Assembly (NCBI GenBank): GCA_963708855.1
Contig: CAVPUM010000022.1
Span: 124,001 to 188,000 of the forward strand
Reading direction: 5' to 3'
Origin: CAIWHR01 sp963708855
Lineage (GTDB): Bacteria; Pseudomonadota; Gammaproteobacteria; Burkholderiales; Casimicrobiaceae
Length of the DNA: 64,000 bases
Part shown: one piece after another, positions 30,355 through 39,690 of the stretch
Position numbering within the stretch: position 1 is the stretch's first letter
Layout of the letters: each line of letters opens with the position of its first letter
Notes under the pieces: generated by a model
Seen by the model: the letters and a program-made list of their open reading frames with translations, nothing else
Told to the model about the DNA's origin: nothing
Database searches by the model: none
Made by a program: the position numbers and the translations under genes

Positions 30355-30515
30355 ACGGCAAGAATTGGCCGGTCGCCGGCATTGAAGCGATTCGACCAAG
30401 CGGCCGCTGATTAACGTACATCGGTCACCGATGCGCGAACGGCCGGGGTCGCTCGCCGTGCCGCCGTTCGGGGCGGCAGAGCGTTTGACCGTGCCCGACC
30501 CACTCCGGCCAGTCG
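30355..30515. repeat. Dispersed intergenic repeat, copy 2
   Basis: Nearly the same order of blocks as at 23530: GGCCGGTCGCCGGCATTGAA, GCGGCCGCTGATTAACG, ACATCGGTCACCGATGCG, GAACGGCCGGGGTCG, then GCCGCCGTTCGGGG and CGTGCCCGACCC. No coding content to 30676. Confidence 0.75.
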
Positions 30516-30676
30516 TTCTGCCGCAGTGCGGCCGTTCGAGGCATAACGAGGTGCGGCAATTCCGTCAATCAACCGACGAGTTCGAGGGCTACATGAACGA
30601 GGTCTGGTCCAAGGCGCCGGCGCGGCTCAAGGCGCCGTGCGGGGGCCGCGGCACCCGCTGAGCGCGGCCCGGCGCC

Positions 30677-30997
30677 TCATACCGGCGAGGACAGCTTCAG
30701 CCCGACGATGCCGGCGACGATCAGACCCAGGCTCACCAGCCGCCCGGTGTTGGCGGGTTCACCCAGCAGCACGATGCCGAAGATGGCGGTGCCGACCGCG
30801 CCGACGCCGACCCATACCGCATAGGACGTGCCCACCGGCAGCGACTTCATCGCTAGGCCGAGCAGGCCCAGGCTGACGATCATCGCCAGCACCGTGCCCA
30901 CGGTGGGCCATGGCCGCGTGAAGCCGTCTGTGTACTTCAGGCCGATGGCCCAGCCGACTTCGAACAGACCCGCCAACACCAGCAGAAGCCAGGCCAT
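30677..30997 (-). CDS. sugE: SugE/Gdx-type small multidrug resistance protein
   Basis: 106 residues from ATG 30997 (MAWLLLVLAGLFEVGWAIGL), four transmembrane helices. The conserved Glu in LFEVGW and the Gdx signature GLKYTDGFTRPWPT place it in the guanidinium-exporter branch of the SMR family rather than EmrE. VGTSYAVWVGVGAVGTAIFG is helix 3. It exports guanidinium, or in some members quaternary ammonium compounds, in exchange for protons. I looked upstream for guanidine riboswitch motifs and saw none. Confidence 0.88.
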   Translation of the reverse strand: MAWLLLVLAGLFEVGWAIGLKYTDGFTRPWPTVGTVLAMIVSLGLLGLAMKSLPVGTSYAVWVGVGAVGTAIFGIVLLGEPANTGRLVSLGLIVAGIVGLKLSSPV

Positions 30998-31059
30998 GCG
31001 CCCCCCCGTTGCCCAGACTGTCGTGGCCGGCATTATGGGGCGGCGCGCCGATCGTGTCA

Positions 31060-31180
31060 GCGGCTTCGCCCAGACCGGGGCGGCGCCGGGCCAACCACCA
31101 GCCGCTCACGGAAGGCCCGCGGCGACAAGCCCTCGACGCGGCTGAACACGCGGCAGAAGTAGGCCGGGTCGCCCGTCCGA
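31060..31180 (-). pseudogene. AraC-type regulator, C-terminal remnant
   Basis: On the minus strand DPAYFCRVFSRVEGLSPRAF followed by RERLVV is the second helix-turn-helix of AraC/XylS regulators. The upstream frame is different and I do not recognise it, so only this tail remains. Immediately upstream of sugE. Confidence 0.6.
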
Positions 31181-31797
31181 GACGCCCGTGCTGTGGCCCA
31201 AGCTAAACATGCTCGCGAGTCCGGGCCCCGGCATCGCCCCGACCCGCTCGCCGAGGCCGAAAGCGATCGCGCCGGCGTGGGGTTGTAACAGGTGATTCAG
31301 GCCGACAGCATCGACCTCGCGCTTCACCCGCCCGTTCCCCCGCACTGTCGTCGGCATGTCCTCTACCGCGAAGAGCGCGCCGTCGGCGTTGACGAGCGCG
31401 ATCGTGCCGGAGAGGCCGGGGCACGGGCAGCCCGCGACGACCTGCCGATCAAGAGCACCAACATCGCCACCATGGAATTCGACGAAAAGCATGTCAAATG
31501 CATGTCGAGTGGTCGAACCCGCGGCGAGCCCACGCTGTGCGTCAACGGATACTCAAGGACAACGATTGGCCCGTGCTTATCCGGTTGGCGCCCGCAGATC
31601 ACAACAGGTGAAATGCCCGTTCGTAGCGAACCACGACGGCCGGTACTGGTGGGCAGGCCGTTCGGCGGCCAAACTGGTGCCGGTGGTCACCGACCCGCCG
31701 GGAAGGCGCAAAGGCGCGGCATCTAAACGGCCAAGCGAAGCCTCCGTCGCACCGCATCCGTCGAAAAGTGGTACGGTAAACACCCTGTAAGCGTCTC
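31181..31797. other. Unassigned stretch with no supported gene
   Basis: A minus-strand open frame (31106-31492) contains VNADGALFAVEDMP and FGLGERVGAMPG but I cannot assign it and its codon pattern is weak. The rest is non-coding as far as I can see. Confidence 0.3.
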
Positions 31798-32007
31798 ATG
31801 GAGCACAGCATGCCGAATCGTGTCGTGTTCGTATCGGTGGACCTCGACGGGATCAGCGGGCCCACCTTGAAGATTACGGTGGACGACCCAGCCGTGGGCA
31901 AGCAACAATCGGTAGAGTTTTCCTTGGCAAGAGGACCGTCGGTCGTTGACGACATCAAGCGCGCAATGAACAGCGCGGCAGTCGAGCTGGCGAAACGGAA
32001 ACCATAG
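31798..32007 (+). CDS. Hypothetical protein, 69 aa
   Basis: Starts MEHSMPNRVVFVSVDLDGIS (second ATG at 31810). Acidic and basic residues alternate and there is no signal or membrane segment. VVDDIKRAMNSAAVELAKRK ends it with a helical stretch. I do not recognise a family. Position within the island between remnants makes it a plausible small cargo gene. Confidence 0.4.
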   Translation: MEHSMPNRVVFVSVDLDGISGPTLKITVDDPAVGKQQSVEFSLARGPSVVDDIKRAMNSAAVELAKRKP

Positions 32008-32368
32008 TCCGGTAGCCAAACGGTTGCTGGTGGATGCAGCCCCTGCCGGAAAGCGCATTGGCACAGCGGAGGGTGTATTCGAGGTGCCCGACAGCGTCGA
32101 CGCGAACTGCTGGGGTCGATGAGCGCTCGTTTAGGAAGATCGGGAGCCGCCATTCGGCGATGACCGACAGCCGGCAGGGAACGACCCACTCCGGTCACGC
32201 GCTCTGCTCGAAAGCGGACAATCGCGTGCCAGGCATTGGGGGGGCTCCTCTACGTACCGTGCGCGAACTGTGGGTACGGCTACTGCCGCATCCGCGGCCA
32301 AAAAGACGGCCTGTAGCCAGGCCGCTGTCATTCTCGAAAAAGTGTGTCGCGCGATGCACACCCTTGGT
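32008..32368. other. Intergenic with degraded repeat
   Basis: Near 32180 the blocks ACGACCCACTCCGG and CGAAAGCGGACAATCG belong to the dispersed repeat group. Otherwise nothing. Confidence 0.35.
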
Positions 32369-33028
32369 TTAAGCACGCTCTTTGCGCAGCCAACCAAGAC
32401 CCGCAAGCGCGATTCCGACGAGTGCGAACGTCCCCGGCTCGGGCACAGGCACGGCGTTGTCCACCGTGTAGACCGCGTTCTGTTCGAACAAGCTCAACCG
32501 CGCGCTGAAGTCGAATTGGGCGGTCGCAGGATTGACGAATGAATCGAGCACATAAGTCGGCATGTAGTCCAAGACCGCGGAAGAAAACGTGAGGGTGCCT
32601 GGACCAAACAGCGCATCGAGTGCCGCTGCCGCCGCCGCGTAATCGTCGAGCAGGTTTTGCTGGGCCGGGAAGTTATCCGGCGGCGGCGCGCCGATTACCC
32701 ATTCAATGTTGGTCTGAAACAGCCTCACGAACGAAGGCGCGGCGCTTTGCACGCGGGAATCCACCAATGGGTCTGCTTGCAGATGGGATCTAAGGCCGTC
32801 GGAGATGAGGTCGGTGAACTCGACAAAGTCCTGCGCCGGCGACGGGGCGCCGACGACGGACAAGGTCCCGAAATAAACCGCCGCATCTCGAGTGAACGTG
32901 CAAACGGTGTCGACAGGCGTGGCCGGGTCGGTTTCTGGCACGCAGGTCGGCAGAGGCTGAGCCGACGCGTTGGCAGCAAACCCCGGCCACGAGAGCAGCA
33001 AGACAGGGATGAAAGCTTGGACGCGCAT
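32369..33028 (-). CDS. PEP-CTERM sorted exported protein
   Basis: 219 residues. Signal peptide MRVQAFIPVLLLSWPGFAAN, mature part with two Cys near the N-terminus, and the C-terminal exosortase signal VPEPGTFALVGIALAGLGWL followed by RKERA. Such proteins are cleaved by EpsH-type exosortases and delivered to the cell surface or biofilm matrix. The central part (ALFGPGTLTFSSAVLDYMPT) matches no domain I know. No exosortase gene is in the window. Intact. Confidence 0.85.
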   Translation of the reverse strand: MRVQAFIPVLLLSWPGFAANASAQPLPTCVPETDPATPVDTVCTFTRDAAVYFGTLSVVGAPSPAQDFVEFTDLISDGLRSHLQADPLVDSRVQSAAPSFVRLFQTNIEWVIGAPPPDNFPAQQNLLDDYAAAAAALDALFGPGTLTFSSAVLDYMPTYVLDSFVNPATAQFDFSARLSLFEQNAVYTVDNAVPVPEPGTFALVGIALAGLGWLRKERA

Positions 33029-33557
33029 AGTGCCTCCTTAGAACAACTTAAGGTGGAGAGACTCGCCCGCATAGACTGTGCCACATTCGAAACGTGCCAT
33101 GAATCAACAGGTTGAATAGGCGCTAACTGGACATTTTATATTTGTGTAAGGCCGGTCGACAGCATTTGGCGCTGCAACCGGCTCTGAGGAGCGCAGGCGG
33201 GATTGGGCCAGCCACATTTCTAATTACATCGACCAATCCAGAGCGATCGAGCACACGCAAGCGCTCAATAACGCGCTGAAGCGAATTGGGAGAAGGCCGA
33301 CAACAGGCTGCTTGTGGCCGGCTGCCGGCGTTGCCGTGATTCGACCGAGTGGCCGCTGCGTAGCGCACAGCTGTCATCGAGGTGCGAATGTCAGGTATAG
33401 GCCGTAGAGCCGCCGGTCGGCGCCTCGGTTCCGATGGGCGTGAACGACCCACAGCGGTAGTTCGGGCTACCCGAAAGCGGCCATGCCTTGGCGAGAAAGC
33501 GGACGCTGAAATTCGCAGTTCGTGGGAATGGCCGGCATCGGCGTGTGCGATCCGTCG
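33029..33557. other. Intergenic, degraded dispersed repeats
   Basis: 33310-33480 holds a partial copy (GGCCGGCTGCCGGCGTTG, GATTCGACCGAGTGGCCGC, GAACGACCCACAGCGG, CCGAAAGCGGCCATGCC). No gene supported. Confidence 0.5.
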
Positions 33558-34550
33558 TCAACTCGCCTTTGGTCTGCGCCGCACTATTCCATTGGCGCTG
33601 ACTCGGGACTTGGCGATTGAGGTCGCTTGCTTCGTTGCCGAGGCGATTACCCGGTCCCATGGCGCCACTTCTCCTCTCATGCGATCTGCCAGAAAGTCGA
33701 CCATCATCCTCAGCAGCTGTGGCTGATGCTGGCGAGACAAATACACCGCGTGGATACCAAGAGGCTCGGGCTCGCAGTCGGGTAGCAGACGAATGAGTTC
33801 ACCGGAGGCAAGATCCGCGCTGACAAAGTAGGTCGGCAACATCGCAATCCCGGCGCCGGCAAGGGCGGCTCGGCGCGTGACGGCTGCCTCGTTGCTCTGC
33901 AGTTGTCCTCTCACGGGAATCCGGAGCGTCTGGCCATTTCGTTGGAGGCGGAACTCGGTGCGGCCAACGTAGGCGTGGGTGATGCAACGGTGGTGTCGAA
34001 GGTCGTCCGGGGCGCTTGGGTAGCCGCTTGCCTTGATGTACGCCGGCGACGCACAGACAACGGACCGGCACACTCCCAGCTTCCGCGCTACCAGCGAGTC
34101 GTCGAGCACGTTGCCGATCCGCACTGCCAGGTCGATGCGTTCCTCCACCAGGTTGACGGTTCGCTCCGTCGCGATCAGTTCGACCTGCGTTTGCGGATAC
34201 TGAGAAAGGAAGTCCGTCACAACGTCGGCCAGGTAGGCCGCGGCAAAGGAAGTGCTGGTGGTGATACGCAGCTTGCCTGCGGGTGCCGCGCGCCTTGCGC
34301 CTGCCACGCTTTGTACGTCACGCGAAAGTTCGAGCATCTGGCGGCAGCGCTGCAGCGCTTCTTCGCCGGCATCCGTGAGGCTCACTCGCCTTGTCGTTCG
34401 ATGCAGCAGTCGTACTCCGAGCCAACGCTCGAGGCTTTCGAGATAGCGCGAGACCATGGCCCGCGACATGTCCAGTGCTCTGGCCGCCTCGGTCAGGCTG
34501 GCGCGGTCAGCCACTTCGGCGAACACCTGCATGGCGGTGATTCGGTCCAT
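33558..34550 (-). CDS. LysR family transcriptional regulator
   Basis: 330 residues. The N-terminal winged helix is ITAMQVFAEVADRASLTEAA with RAMVSRYLESLERWLGVRLL, and the substrate-binding domain begins KLRITTSTSFAAAYLADVV. The last 35 residues (after DFLADRMRGEVAP) extend beyond the usual length into repeat-like DNA and may be an acquired tail. Divergent from the MBL-fold gene at 34655, whose promoter it most likely controls; the effector is unknown. Confidence 0.88.
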   Translation of the reverse strand: MDRITAMQVFAEVADRASLTEAARALDMSRAMVSRYLESLERWLGVRLLHRTTRRVSLTDAGEEALQRCRQMLELSRDVQSVAGARRAAPAGKLRITTSTSFAAAYLADVVTDFLSQYPQTQVELIATERTVNLVEERIDLAVRIGNVLDDSLVARKLGVCRSVVCASPAYIKASGYPSAPDDLRHHRCITHAYVGRTEFRLQRNGQTLRIPVRGQLQSNEAAVTRRAALAGAGIAMLPTYFVSADLASGELIRLLPDCEPEPLGIHAVYLSRQHQPQLLRMMVDFLADRMRGEVAPWDRVIASATKQATSIAKSRVSANGIVRRRPKAS

Positions 34551-34654
34551 CGATTAGATCGATCCAGTAGACAAAGTTTCTATTATTCTACTGTTTATCG
34601 ACAGTTTAGTAGCAAATATAGTGGCGCCATCACCCAACCACTGCGAGCGATTCC
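34551..34654. promoter_or_regulatory. Divergent LysR / MBL promoter region
   Basis: A 104-bp AT-rich gap with GATTAGATCGATCC, TCTATTATTCTACTG and TAGTAGCAAATATAG, much poorer in GC than its surroundings. LysR regulators usually bind between divergent genes. Exact sites cannot be assigned by eye. Confidence 0.5.
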
Positions 34655-35536
34655 ATGATCAAACCTCTCCTTCCGCTGTTTGCCAGCCTGACCCTCGGCG
34701 TCGTCGCCAACGGGGCCGCCGCCCAGGCGAGTCCTGCGGCGCTCTCCCTTCAGGTCTACAACGCCGACGCCGGCAGCTTCCACGTCAACGCCGTCCTGGT
34801 ATCCGGCAAGACGGACGCAGTACTCATCGATACCGGGTTCACTCAGGCAGATGCGCACCGGATCGCCGCGATGGTTCTCGACAGCCGCAAGACGCTGAAG
34901 ACCATCTACATCAGCCAGGCCGACCCGGACTTCTACTTCGGCGCGGGTGTACTGAAGACGTTGTTTCCCGAGGCGACGCTGATCGCGAGTGCGCCCACCG
35001 TGAAGAAGATTCAGGCGACGCTACCCACGAAGCTGCAGGTGTGGGGGCCGCGACTGGGCGCCAATGCGCCGACGGACGTTCCGGTGCCCGAAGTCATGAC
35101 CGGGAACACGATCAAGCTGGAAGGCCAGACGCTCGAAATCAGGGGGCTGGATGATTCCCTCCCGCACCGCAGCTACGTATGGATTCCTTCTTTGAAGGCC
35201 ATTGTGGGCGGGGTCAATGTTTTCGCCGGTCTGCATGCCTGGACGGCTGACACGCAGACCGCGCAGGAGCGGGCCGACTGGAGCAGGAAACTGGGCTCGA
35301 TGGCAGCGCTTCAGCCGAGCACCGTCGTTCCTGGCCACATGCTGCCAGGACAGAAGCAGGACGCTTCGCAGCTTGCCTACACGCAGTCCTACCTGACCCG
35401 CTTTGAATCAGAACTGGCGAAGGCGCCGAACTCGGCCGCGCTGATCGAGGCGATGAAGTCGGCCTATCCCGCAGCGGGCCTGATGGTGGCACTCGAGATC
35501 GGCGCCAAGGTCAACAAGGGCGAAATGAAGTGGTGA
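34655..35536 (+). CDS. Exported metallo-beta-lactamase-fold protein with altered metal motif
   Basis: 293 residues with a signal peptide (PLLPLFASLTLGVVANGAAA). The fold is recognisable from NAVLVSGKTDAVLIDTGFTQ, and from VVPGHMLPG where the later metal His is kept. In place of the usual THxHxDH motif it has ISQADPDFYFG, so the first two His and the last His are replaced by Gln, Asp and Phe. Related proteins with this change form a distinct subgroup as far as I recall, and may bind a different metal or none. Divergent from the LysR gene. Substrate unknown. Confidence 0.8.
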   Translation: MIKPLLPLFASLTLGVVANGAAAQASPAALSLQVYNADAGSFHVNAVLVSGKTDAVLIDTGFTQADAHRIAAMVLDSRKTLKTIYISQADPDFYFGAGVLKTLFPEATLIASAPTVKKIQATLPTKLQVWGPRLGANAPTDVPVPEVMTGNTIKLEGQTLEIRGLDDSLPHRSYVWIPSLKAIVGGVNVFAGLHAWTADTQTAQERADWSRKLGSMAALQPSTVVPGHMLPGQKQDASQLAYTQSYLTRFESELAKAPNSAALIEAMKSAYPAAGLMVALEIGAKVNKGEMKW

Positions 35537-36182
35537 TGCAATGCAACTGAGCGAGCACTTGCCGGCATCATGGATGCCGGCGATGCCGTTTGCGCTTTGT
35601 GTCCGCTATTGGTGGGATCGCGTTGAGCCACGCAACGGCCGCAGTTGGCCGGTCGCCGGCGTTGATCCGATTCGACTGAGCGTCCGCTGCGTTTCCTACA
35701 GCAGTCGGCCGCACGTCGAGGGCCGCTCTGAATCATGGAGCCGCCTCTCGGGACTGAAGGCCATTCGTCCTTAGACGACCCACTCCGGACTTTCGACCTT
35801 CGCGGGAGCGGACATTGGAGAGCAGTGGTCCACGTCGTGTCCTATGGCCGATTGGCTCGGCTGTACGGGCTACCCCCGTCAGGTTCGCGTTGTTCCCGCC
35901 GCCAATCACGGCCAGCGCGGCTGCCTGGCGATCGTTCAGCGTGGCGTGCCACGCACGGACAAACAATCTAGCTAGGACGGTGAGCGTGGCATACGGGATT
36001 GTCCGGACAAGAAGCGTCCCGCGCCCAGCGAGCCTTCGAGATTGTCGTCCGCCGGCCCAACGCCGACTGCGAGAGGTGGATGCCAGTTCCCGCCGCCTGG
36101 AAGGGTGCCAGCTCCGCAACGGCGCCGACGGTACGTAGCTCGTCGACCGCGGAAACGCACCTACCGACATACGATACGGACA
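35537..36182. other. Intergenic, dispersed repeats
   Basis: 35640-35830 carries another partial copy of the dispersed repeat (GTTGGCCGGTCGCCGGCGTTG, GATTCGACTGAGCGTCCGC, ACGACCCACTCCGGAC). 35860-36180 shows no gene I can support. Confidence 0.5.
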
Positions 36183-37604
36183 TCATCGCGCGCCCTTGGC
36201 TACGGCCGCGGCCTCGCGACCGGCAATCGGTCCAAAGGTGAACAGCGCCGTCATCGAATTCCCACCCAGTCGATTGCCACCATGCACGCCGCCAGTGACT
36301 TCTCCCGCAGCAAACAAACCTGGAATAGGCTGCTTCTGACCGCTGATCACTTGGGTGCGCGTGTTGATCCTGATCCCACCCATCGTAAAGTGGATTCCCG
36401 GCTTCACTTCGATGGCATAGAAGGGCGCCGTGCGGATCGGACGGGCCATGTCATCGCGTTCGAAGTCCGGATCGCGCTTGGCCTCCTGGTAACGGTTGTA
36501 GTTTGCGACGGTCTGCTCGAGGTTCTTGCCGTCGACGCCAATGCGCTGCGCGAGCTCTGGCAGTGTCGCTCCGCTCTTCACGAGACCAAGGTGGAAGTAG
36601 CCCTCCATCATCGACATGCTTCCCTTCACACCCGCGTCGAACACGAGAAATGCACTCTTTCCCGGTTGTTTCAATTCGGCTGCCGAGACGCGATCGCGCG
36701 TTGTGACCTCGTTGACGAAGCGCTTGCCTTCGCGATTCACGAGGATCGCGCCTGAGCCGCGAACGGTCTCACTGACCAGGGTCTTGGCTCCGACCGCCTG
36801 CGTCGGATGAATCTGGATCTGGTTGAGATCGAAGACCTCGCCACCGACCCGCTGGACGAGATCGAGCGCGTCGCCTGTCGTTCCAGGCTGGCCCGTGCTC
36901 GTGAACGAAGCTAGGTCCGGCCGGTATTGCCCGACCCGCTGTGGACTGCTGCCATAGCCGCCCGATGCGATCACCACCGCGCGAGCCTCGATCGTGTACA
37001 AGTCACCACGCCGGTCCTGCACCAGGACGCCGCGAACCGCCCCATCGCGCACGAGGATCTCGGTCACGCGGGAATGCGTTCGCACTGACGCATTTCGCTT
37101 GAGCGCGTTGTCGAGCAGTACCCGTGTGATGTACGGTCCGAACGATGGGCCGCCCACCGGCTGCAGAGTCCGGTCGACGCGCGCCCCGCCGCTACGGACC
37201 AGTCCGGGCAGTTGCGCACCGAGCCCATTCAGCCACAGCACGGCCTCGGCCGATCCTTTGGTCATGATTTCGACGAGCTCGGGCTGATTCTTGTTGTACC
37301 CGCCCTTCATCGTGTCCTCGTACATCGCGTTCCAGTCGTCGCGTATGCCTTTCGCGGCCTGAATGGAGGTCCCTGCCGCATTCATCCCGCCCGCTGCAAG
37401 CTGCGTGTTGCCGCCGATGATCGGCATCTTCTCGAGCACGACGACACGGGCCCCGGCGTCGGCCGCGGTGATGGCGGCAGAAAACCCGGCACCACCGGCG
37501 CCGATTACCACCACGTCGAATGTTTCGTTGTTCCTTGCGGCGAACACGGGAACTGGCGAGAGCATCGCCAGCGAACCCATCAGCAAGAACGATCGGCGTT
37601 CCAT
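36183..37604 (-). CDS. Exported fumarate-reductase-like flavoprotein (flavocytochrome c subunit)
   Basis: 473 residues with a twin-arginine-like signal (MERRSFLLMGSLAML). The FAD-binding loop VVVIGAGGAGFSAAITAADA and EKMPIIGGNTQLAAGGMNAA open the catalytic part. ETVRGSGAILVNREGKRFVNE is written here in part as TVRGSGAILVNREGKRFV and holds the active-site Arg region. HFTMGGIRIN, LFAAGEVTGGVHGGNRLGG and NSMTALFTFGPIAG complete it. It reduces fumarate or a similar unsaturated acid in the periplasm with electrons from the cytochrome gene 12 bp upstream. The exact acceptor (fumarate, methacrylate, urocanate) is not determined. Confidence 0.88.
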   Translation of the reverse strand: MERRSFLLMGSLAMLSPVPVFAARNNETFDVVVIGAGGAGFSAAITAADAGARVVVLEKMPIIGGNTQLAAGGMNAAGTSIQAAKGIRDDWNAMYEDTMKGGYNKNQPELVEIMTKGSAEAVLWLNGLGAQLPGLVRSGGARVDRTLQPVGGPSFGPYITRVLLDNALKRNASVRTHSRVTEILVRDGAVRGVLVQDRRGDLYTIEARAVVIASGGYGSSPQRVGQYRPDLASFTSTGQPGTTGDALDLVQRVGGEVFDLNQIQIHPTQAVGAKTLVSETVRGSGAILVNREGKRFVNEVTTRDRVSAAELKQPGKSAFLVFDAGVKGSMSMMEGYFHLGLVKSGATLPELAQRIGVDGKNLEQTVANYNRYQEAKRDPDFERDDMARPIRTAPFYAIEVKPGIHFTMGGIRINTRTQVISGQKQPIPGLFAAGEVTGGVHGGNRLGGNSMTALFTFGPIAGREAAAVAKGAR

Positions 37605-37616
37605 GATGACCTTCCC

Positions 37617-38036
37617 TCACTTCTTCGCCGCCCGGGCGCCGCCCGGCATCGGCATGTTGAACGCATGGCATTGCAGGCAGAACGACTCCCCGGCAGCGTG
37701 ACCGGCATGACAGGTCGTGCAGTCGATCGCTACCAGGTGCGACGCATGCGGGTTGATGTGCTTGTTGGCAAGCTTGGGCGCCACTACCTGGGCAAGCTTC
37801 GCGTAATCGCCGTGGCAGCTCTCGCACTTGCGGTTGGTGGCGGCCAGGCTTTGCTCGGCCGCGAGCGCTTTGGGATCGCCGTCTTCGTGGCAACCCGTGC
37901 AAGCGAGATTCACCTGCTTCGCGTGAAACGATGCCAAGTCGGAATCCCCAGGCGTGGCCGCGGACTGCGCCACCGCCGCAGACGCCCATACGGCGATGCC
38001 GAGCAGGGTGGTCAGTCTGATGATTGCGTTGCGCAT
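37617..38036 (-). CDS. Tetraheme cytochrome c (flavocytochrome c partner)
   Basis: About 139 residues from MRNAIIRLTTLLGIAVWASA, a Sec signal. Four heme sites CTGCH, CESCH, CTTCH and CLQCH are spread over the mature protein, as in the cytochrome domain of Shewanella-type flavocytochrome c. His residues between them (HINPHASHL) are candidate sixth ligands. In one-piece flavocytochromes this domain is fused in front of the flavoprotein; here it is a separate gene directly upstream, so the pair forms an operon and probably a complex. Confidence 0.87.
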   Translation of the reverse strand: MRNAIIRLTTLLGIAVWASAAVAQSAATPGDSDLASFHAKQVNLACTGCHEDGDPKALAAEQSLAATNRKCESCHGDYAKLAQVVAPKLANKHINPHASHLVAIDCTTCHAGHAAGESFCLQCHAFNMPMPGGARAAKK

Positions 38037-38349
38037 GCTCCAACCTCCGATTGCTCGTGGGAACATCGAAATATTTGGCCACGGACGTGATGGGTGCGCA
38101 AGCACTCCAAGCTCGTTTGTTGCGCCAGGTCAAACGCGGGCCTTCCATGCGTTGAGTGTGCTCGGGCTGGTTGCGCGGCGAGCCGATTCTTGCGGGCAGT
38201 CTCAACGCCGTCTACCTCATACAGGCGACGTGCACGCGCGCCGTGGGCGACCGAACTGCCGACTTGCAAAAAACTGGAAGGCGATGACGAAGGACTGCTT
38301 GTGGCCGAACGCGACCGTTGACCAACCGCGACTGAACGGCCGGTGTCGC

Positions 38350-39580
38350 GCTTGGATTCAATCGGTGGACGCAACACACTAGAAACTGCGTGAGCAGGAG
38401 GAGTGTTGCAGATGAGGTATCGGCCACGGACTTATTACACGGAAAGCCAGAAGGCGCTCATGTGGGAGCGCTGGCAGAAGGGCGATTCTCTCCAGCAGAT
38501 TGCCCACCTCTTTGATCGGACCCACTCGTCGGTTCAGGGCATTCTGGTGCGGACAGGTGGGATACGTCCCGCGCCACGACATCGCTCGAGATTGGCGCTG
38601 ACATTGACCGAACGAGAAGAAGTATCGCGCGCGTTAGCTGCAGGTCACTCGATTCGGTCGATAGCGTCCCTACTCGGGCGAGCGCCATCCACCATCAGCC
38701 GAGAAATCCAGCGCAACGGCGGCCAGCAATGGTATCGGGCAAATGAAGCCGAGCAGGCAGCGTGGGACCGAGCGCAGCGCCCCAAGACATGTAAGCTGGT
38801 TAAGAATCGAAGTTTGGCCAGCGTCGTGGCGGGTAAGCTCCAGTCGCTGTGGTCGCCGGAGCAGATTGCTGGATGGCTCAAGCGTACTTATCCGGACGAT
38901 GAGACTCATCAAGTGTCACACGAGACCATTTATCGTAGTCTGTTCATCCAGGCTCGCGGTGCGTTGAAGAAAGAGTTGTTGCAACACTTGCGGCGGACAC
39001 GAGCCATGCGCCGTTCGCGCCATCACACCCAGAAGACCGGCACTCACGGCAGAATCGTTGACGCAGTGTCGATCAGCGAGCGTCCAGCCACGACCGAAGA
39101 TCGGGCTTTACCGGGTCACTGGGAAGGTGACCTCCTGTTCGGAGACCCTAACAGCCAGATTGCGACCCTCGTCGAGCGCCATACGCGCTATGTGATGCTG
39201 GTGAAGGTCGCCAGCAAAGATACCGAGACGGTCATCAATGCCTTGATCAAGAATGCGCGCAAGTTGCCGCAGGAGCTCTATCAATCGCTGACGTGGGATC
39301 GAGGTAAGGAAATGGCCGCCCACAAGCGTTTTACCTTAGCGACGGACATCAAGGTCTACTTCTGCGATCCTCATAGTCCCTGGCAGCGTGGAACGAATGA
39401 GAATACGAACGGGCTATTGCGGCAGTATTTCCCTAAGGGATTTGACCTCTCTGGCTACTCGCAAGCCAAACTTAATGCGGTGGCCAGGAAGCTAAATGAG
39501 CGCCCCAGGAAGACCCTACACTACGAAACACCCGCTGAGCGATTCAGCCAATCTGTTGCGTCCACCGGTTGAATCCAAGC
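38350..39580 (+). mobile_element. Complete IS30-family insertion sequence
   Basis: About 1.23 kb bounded by imperfect inverted repeats: left GCTTGGATTCAATCGGTGG followed by ACGCAACA, right the reverse complement with one difference (TC for TT-type change at AAC/AAT). It contains a single intact transposase gene. No clear target duplication can be read by eye. Between 38037 and 38350 I see no gene. Confidence 0.85.
38403..39572 (+). CDS. IS30 family transposase
   Basis: 386-389 residues (ATG 38412 or GTG 38403, GGAGGAG upstream). N-terminal HTH domains include GDSLQQIAHLFDRTHSSVQG and HSIRSIASLLGRAPSTISRE. The DDE catalytic residues are the Asp of GHWEGDLLFG, the Asp of LTWDRGKEM and the Glu of RGTNENTNGLLRQYFPKG. 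The reading frame is uninterrupted and both ends of the element are present, so it is probably still active. Confidence 0.93.
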   Translation: MLQMRYRPRTYYTESQKALMWERWQKGDSLQQIAHLFDRTHSSVQGILVRTGGIRPAPRHRSRLALTLTEREEVSRALAAGHSIRSIASLLGRAPSTISREIQRNGGQQWYRANEAEQAAWDRAQRPKTCKLVKNRSLASVVAGKLQSLWSPEQIAGWLKRTYPDDETHQVSHETIYRSLFIQARGALKKELLQHLRRTRAMRRSRHHTQKTGTHGRIVDAVSISERPATTEDRALPGHWEGDLLFGDPNSQIATLVERHTRYVMLVKVASKDTETVINALIKNARKLPQELYQSLTWDRGKEMAAHKRFTLATDIKVYFCDPHSPWQRGTNENTNGLLRQYFPKGFDLSGYSQAKLNAVARKLNERPRKTLHYETPAERFSQSVASTG

Positions 39581-39690
39581 GACATTGCAGCCATATTTGG
39601 CGTCCACGTGACCGGCAGCAGGGGCCGAGTGCCGCTGCCCGACTTGGGATCGGGTCGAACCTCAAACCGGCGTGGATCGAACGAGCAACG

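Noticed and set aside
30998..31110. Possible guanidine riboswitch upstream of sugE.
   Set aside because: Neither the ykkC core nor paired ACGR hairpins of the guanidine-II type could be found by eye.
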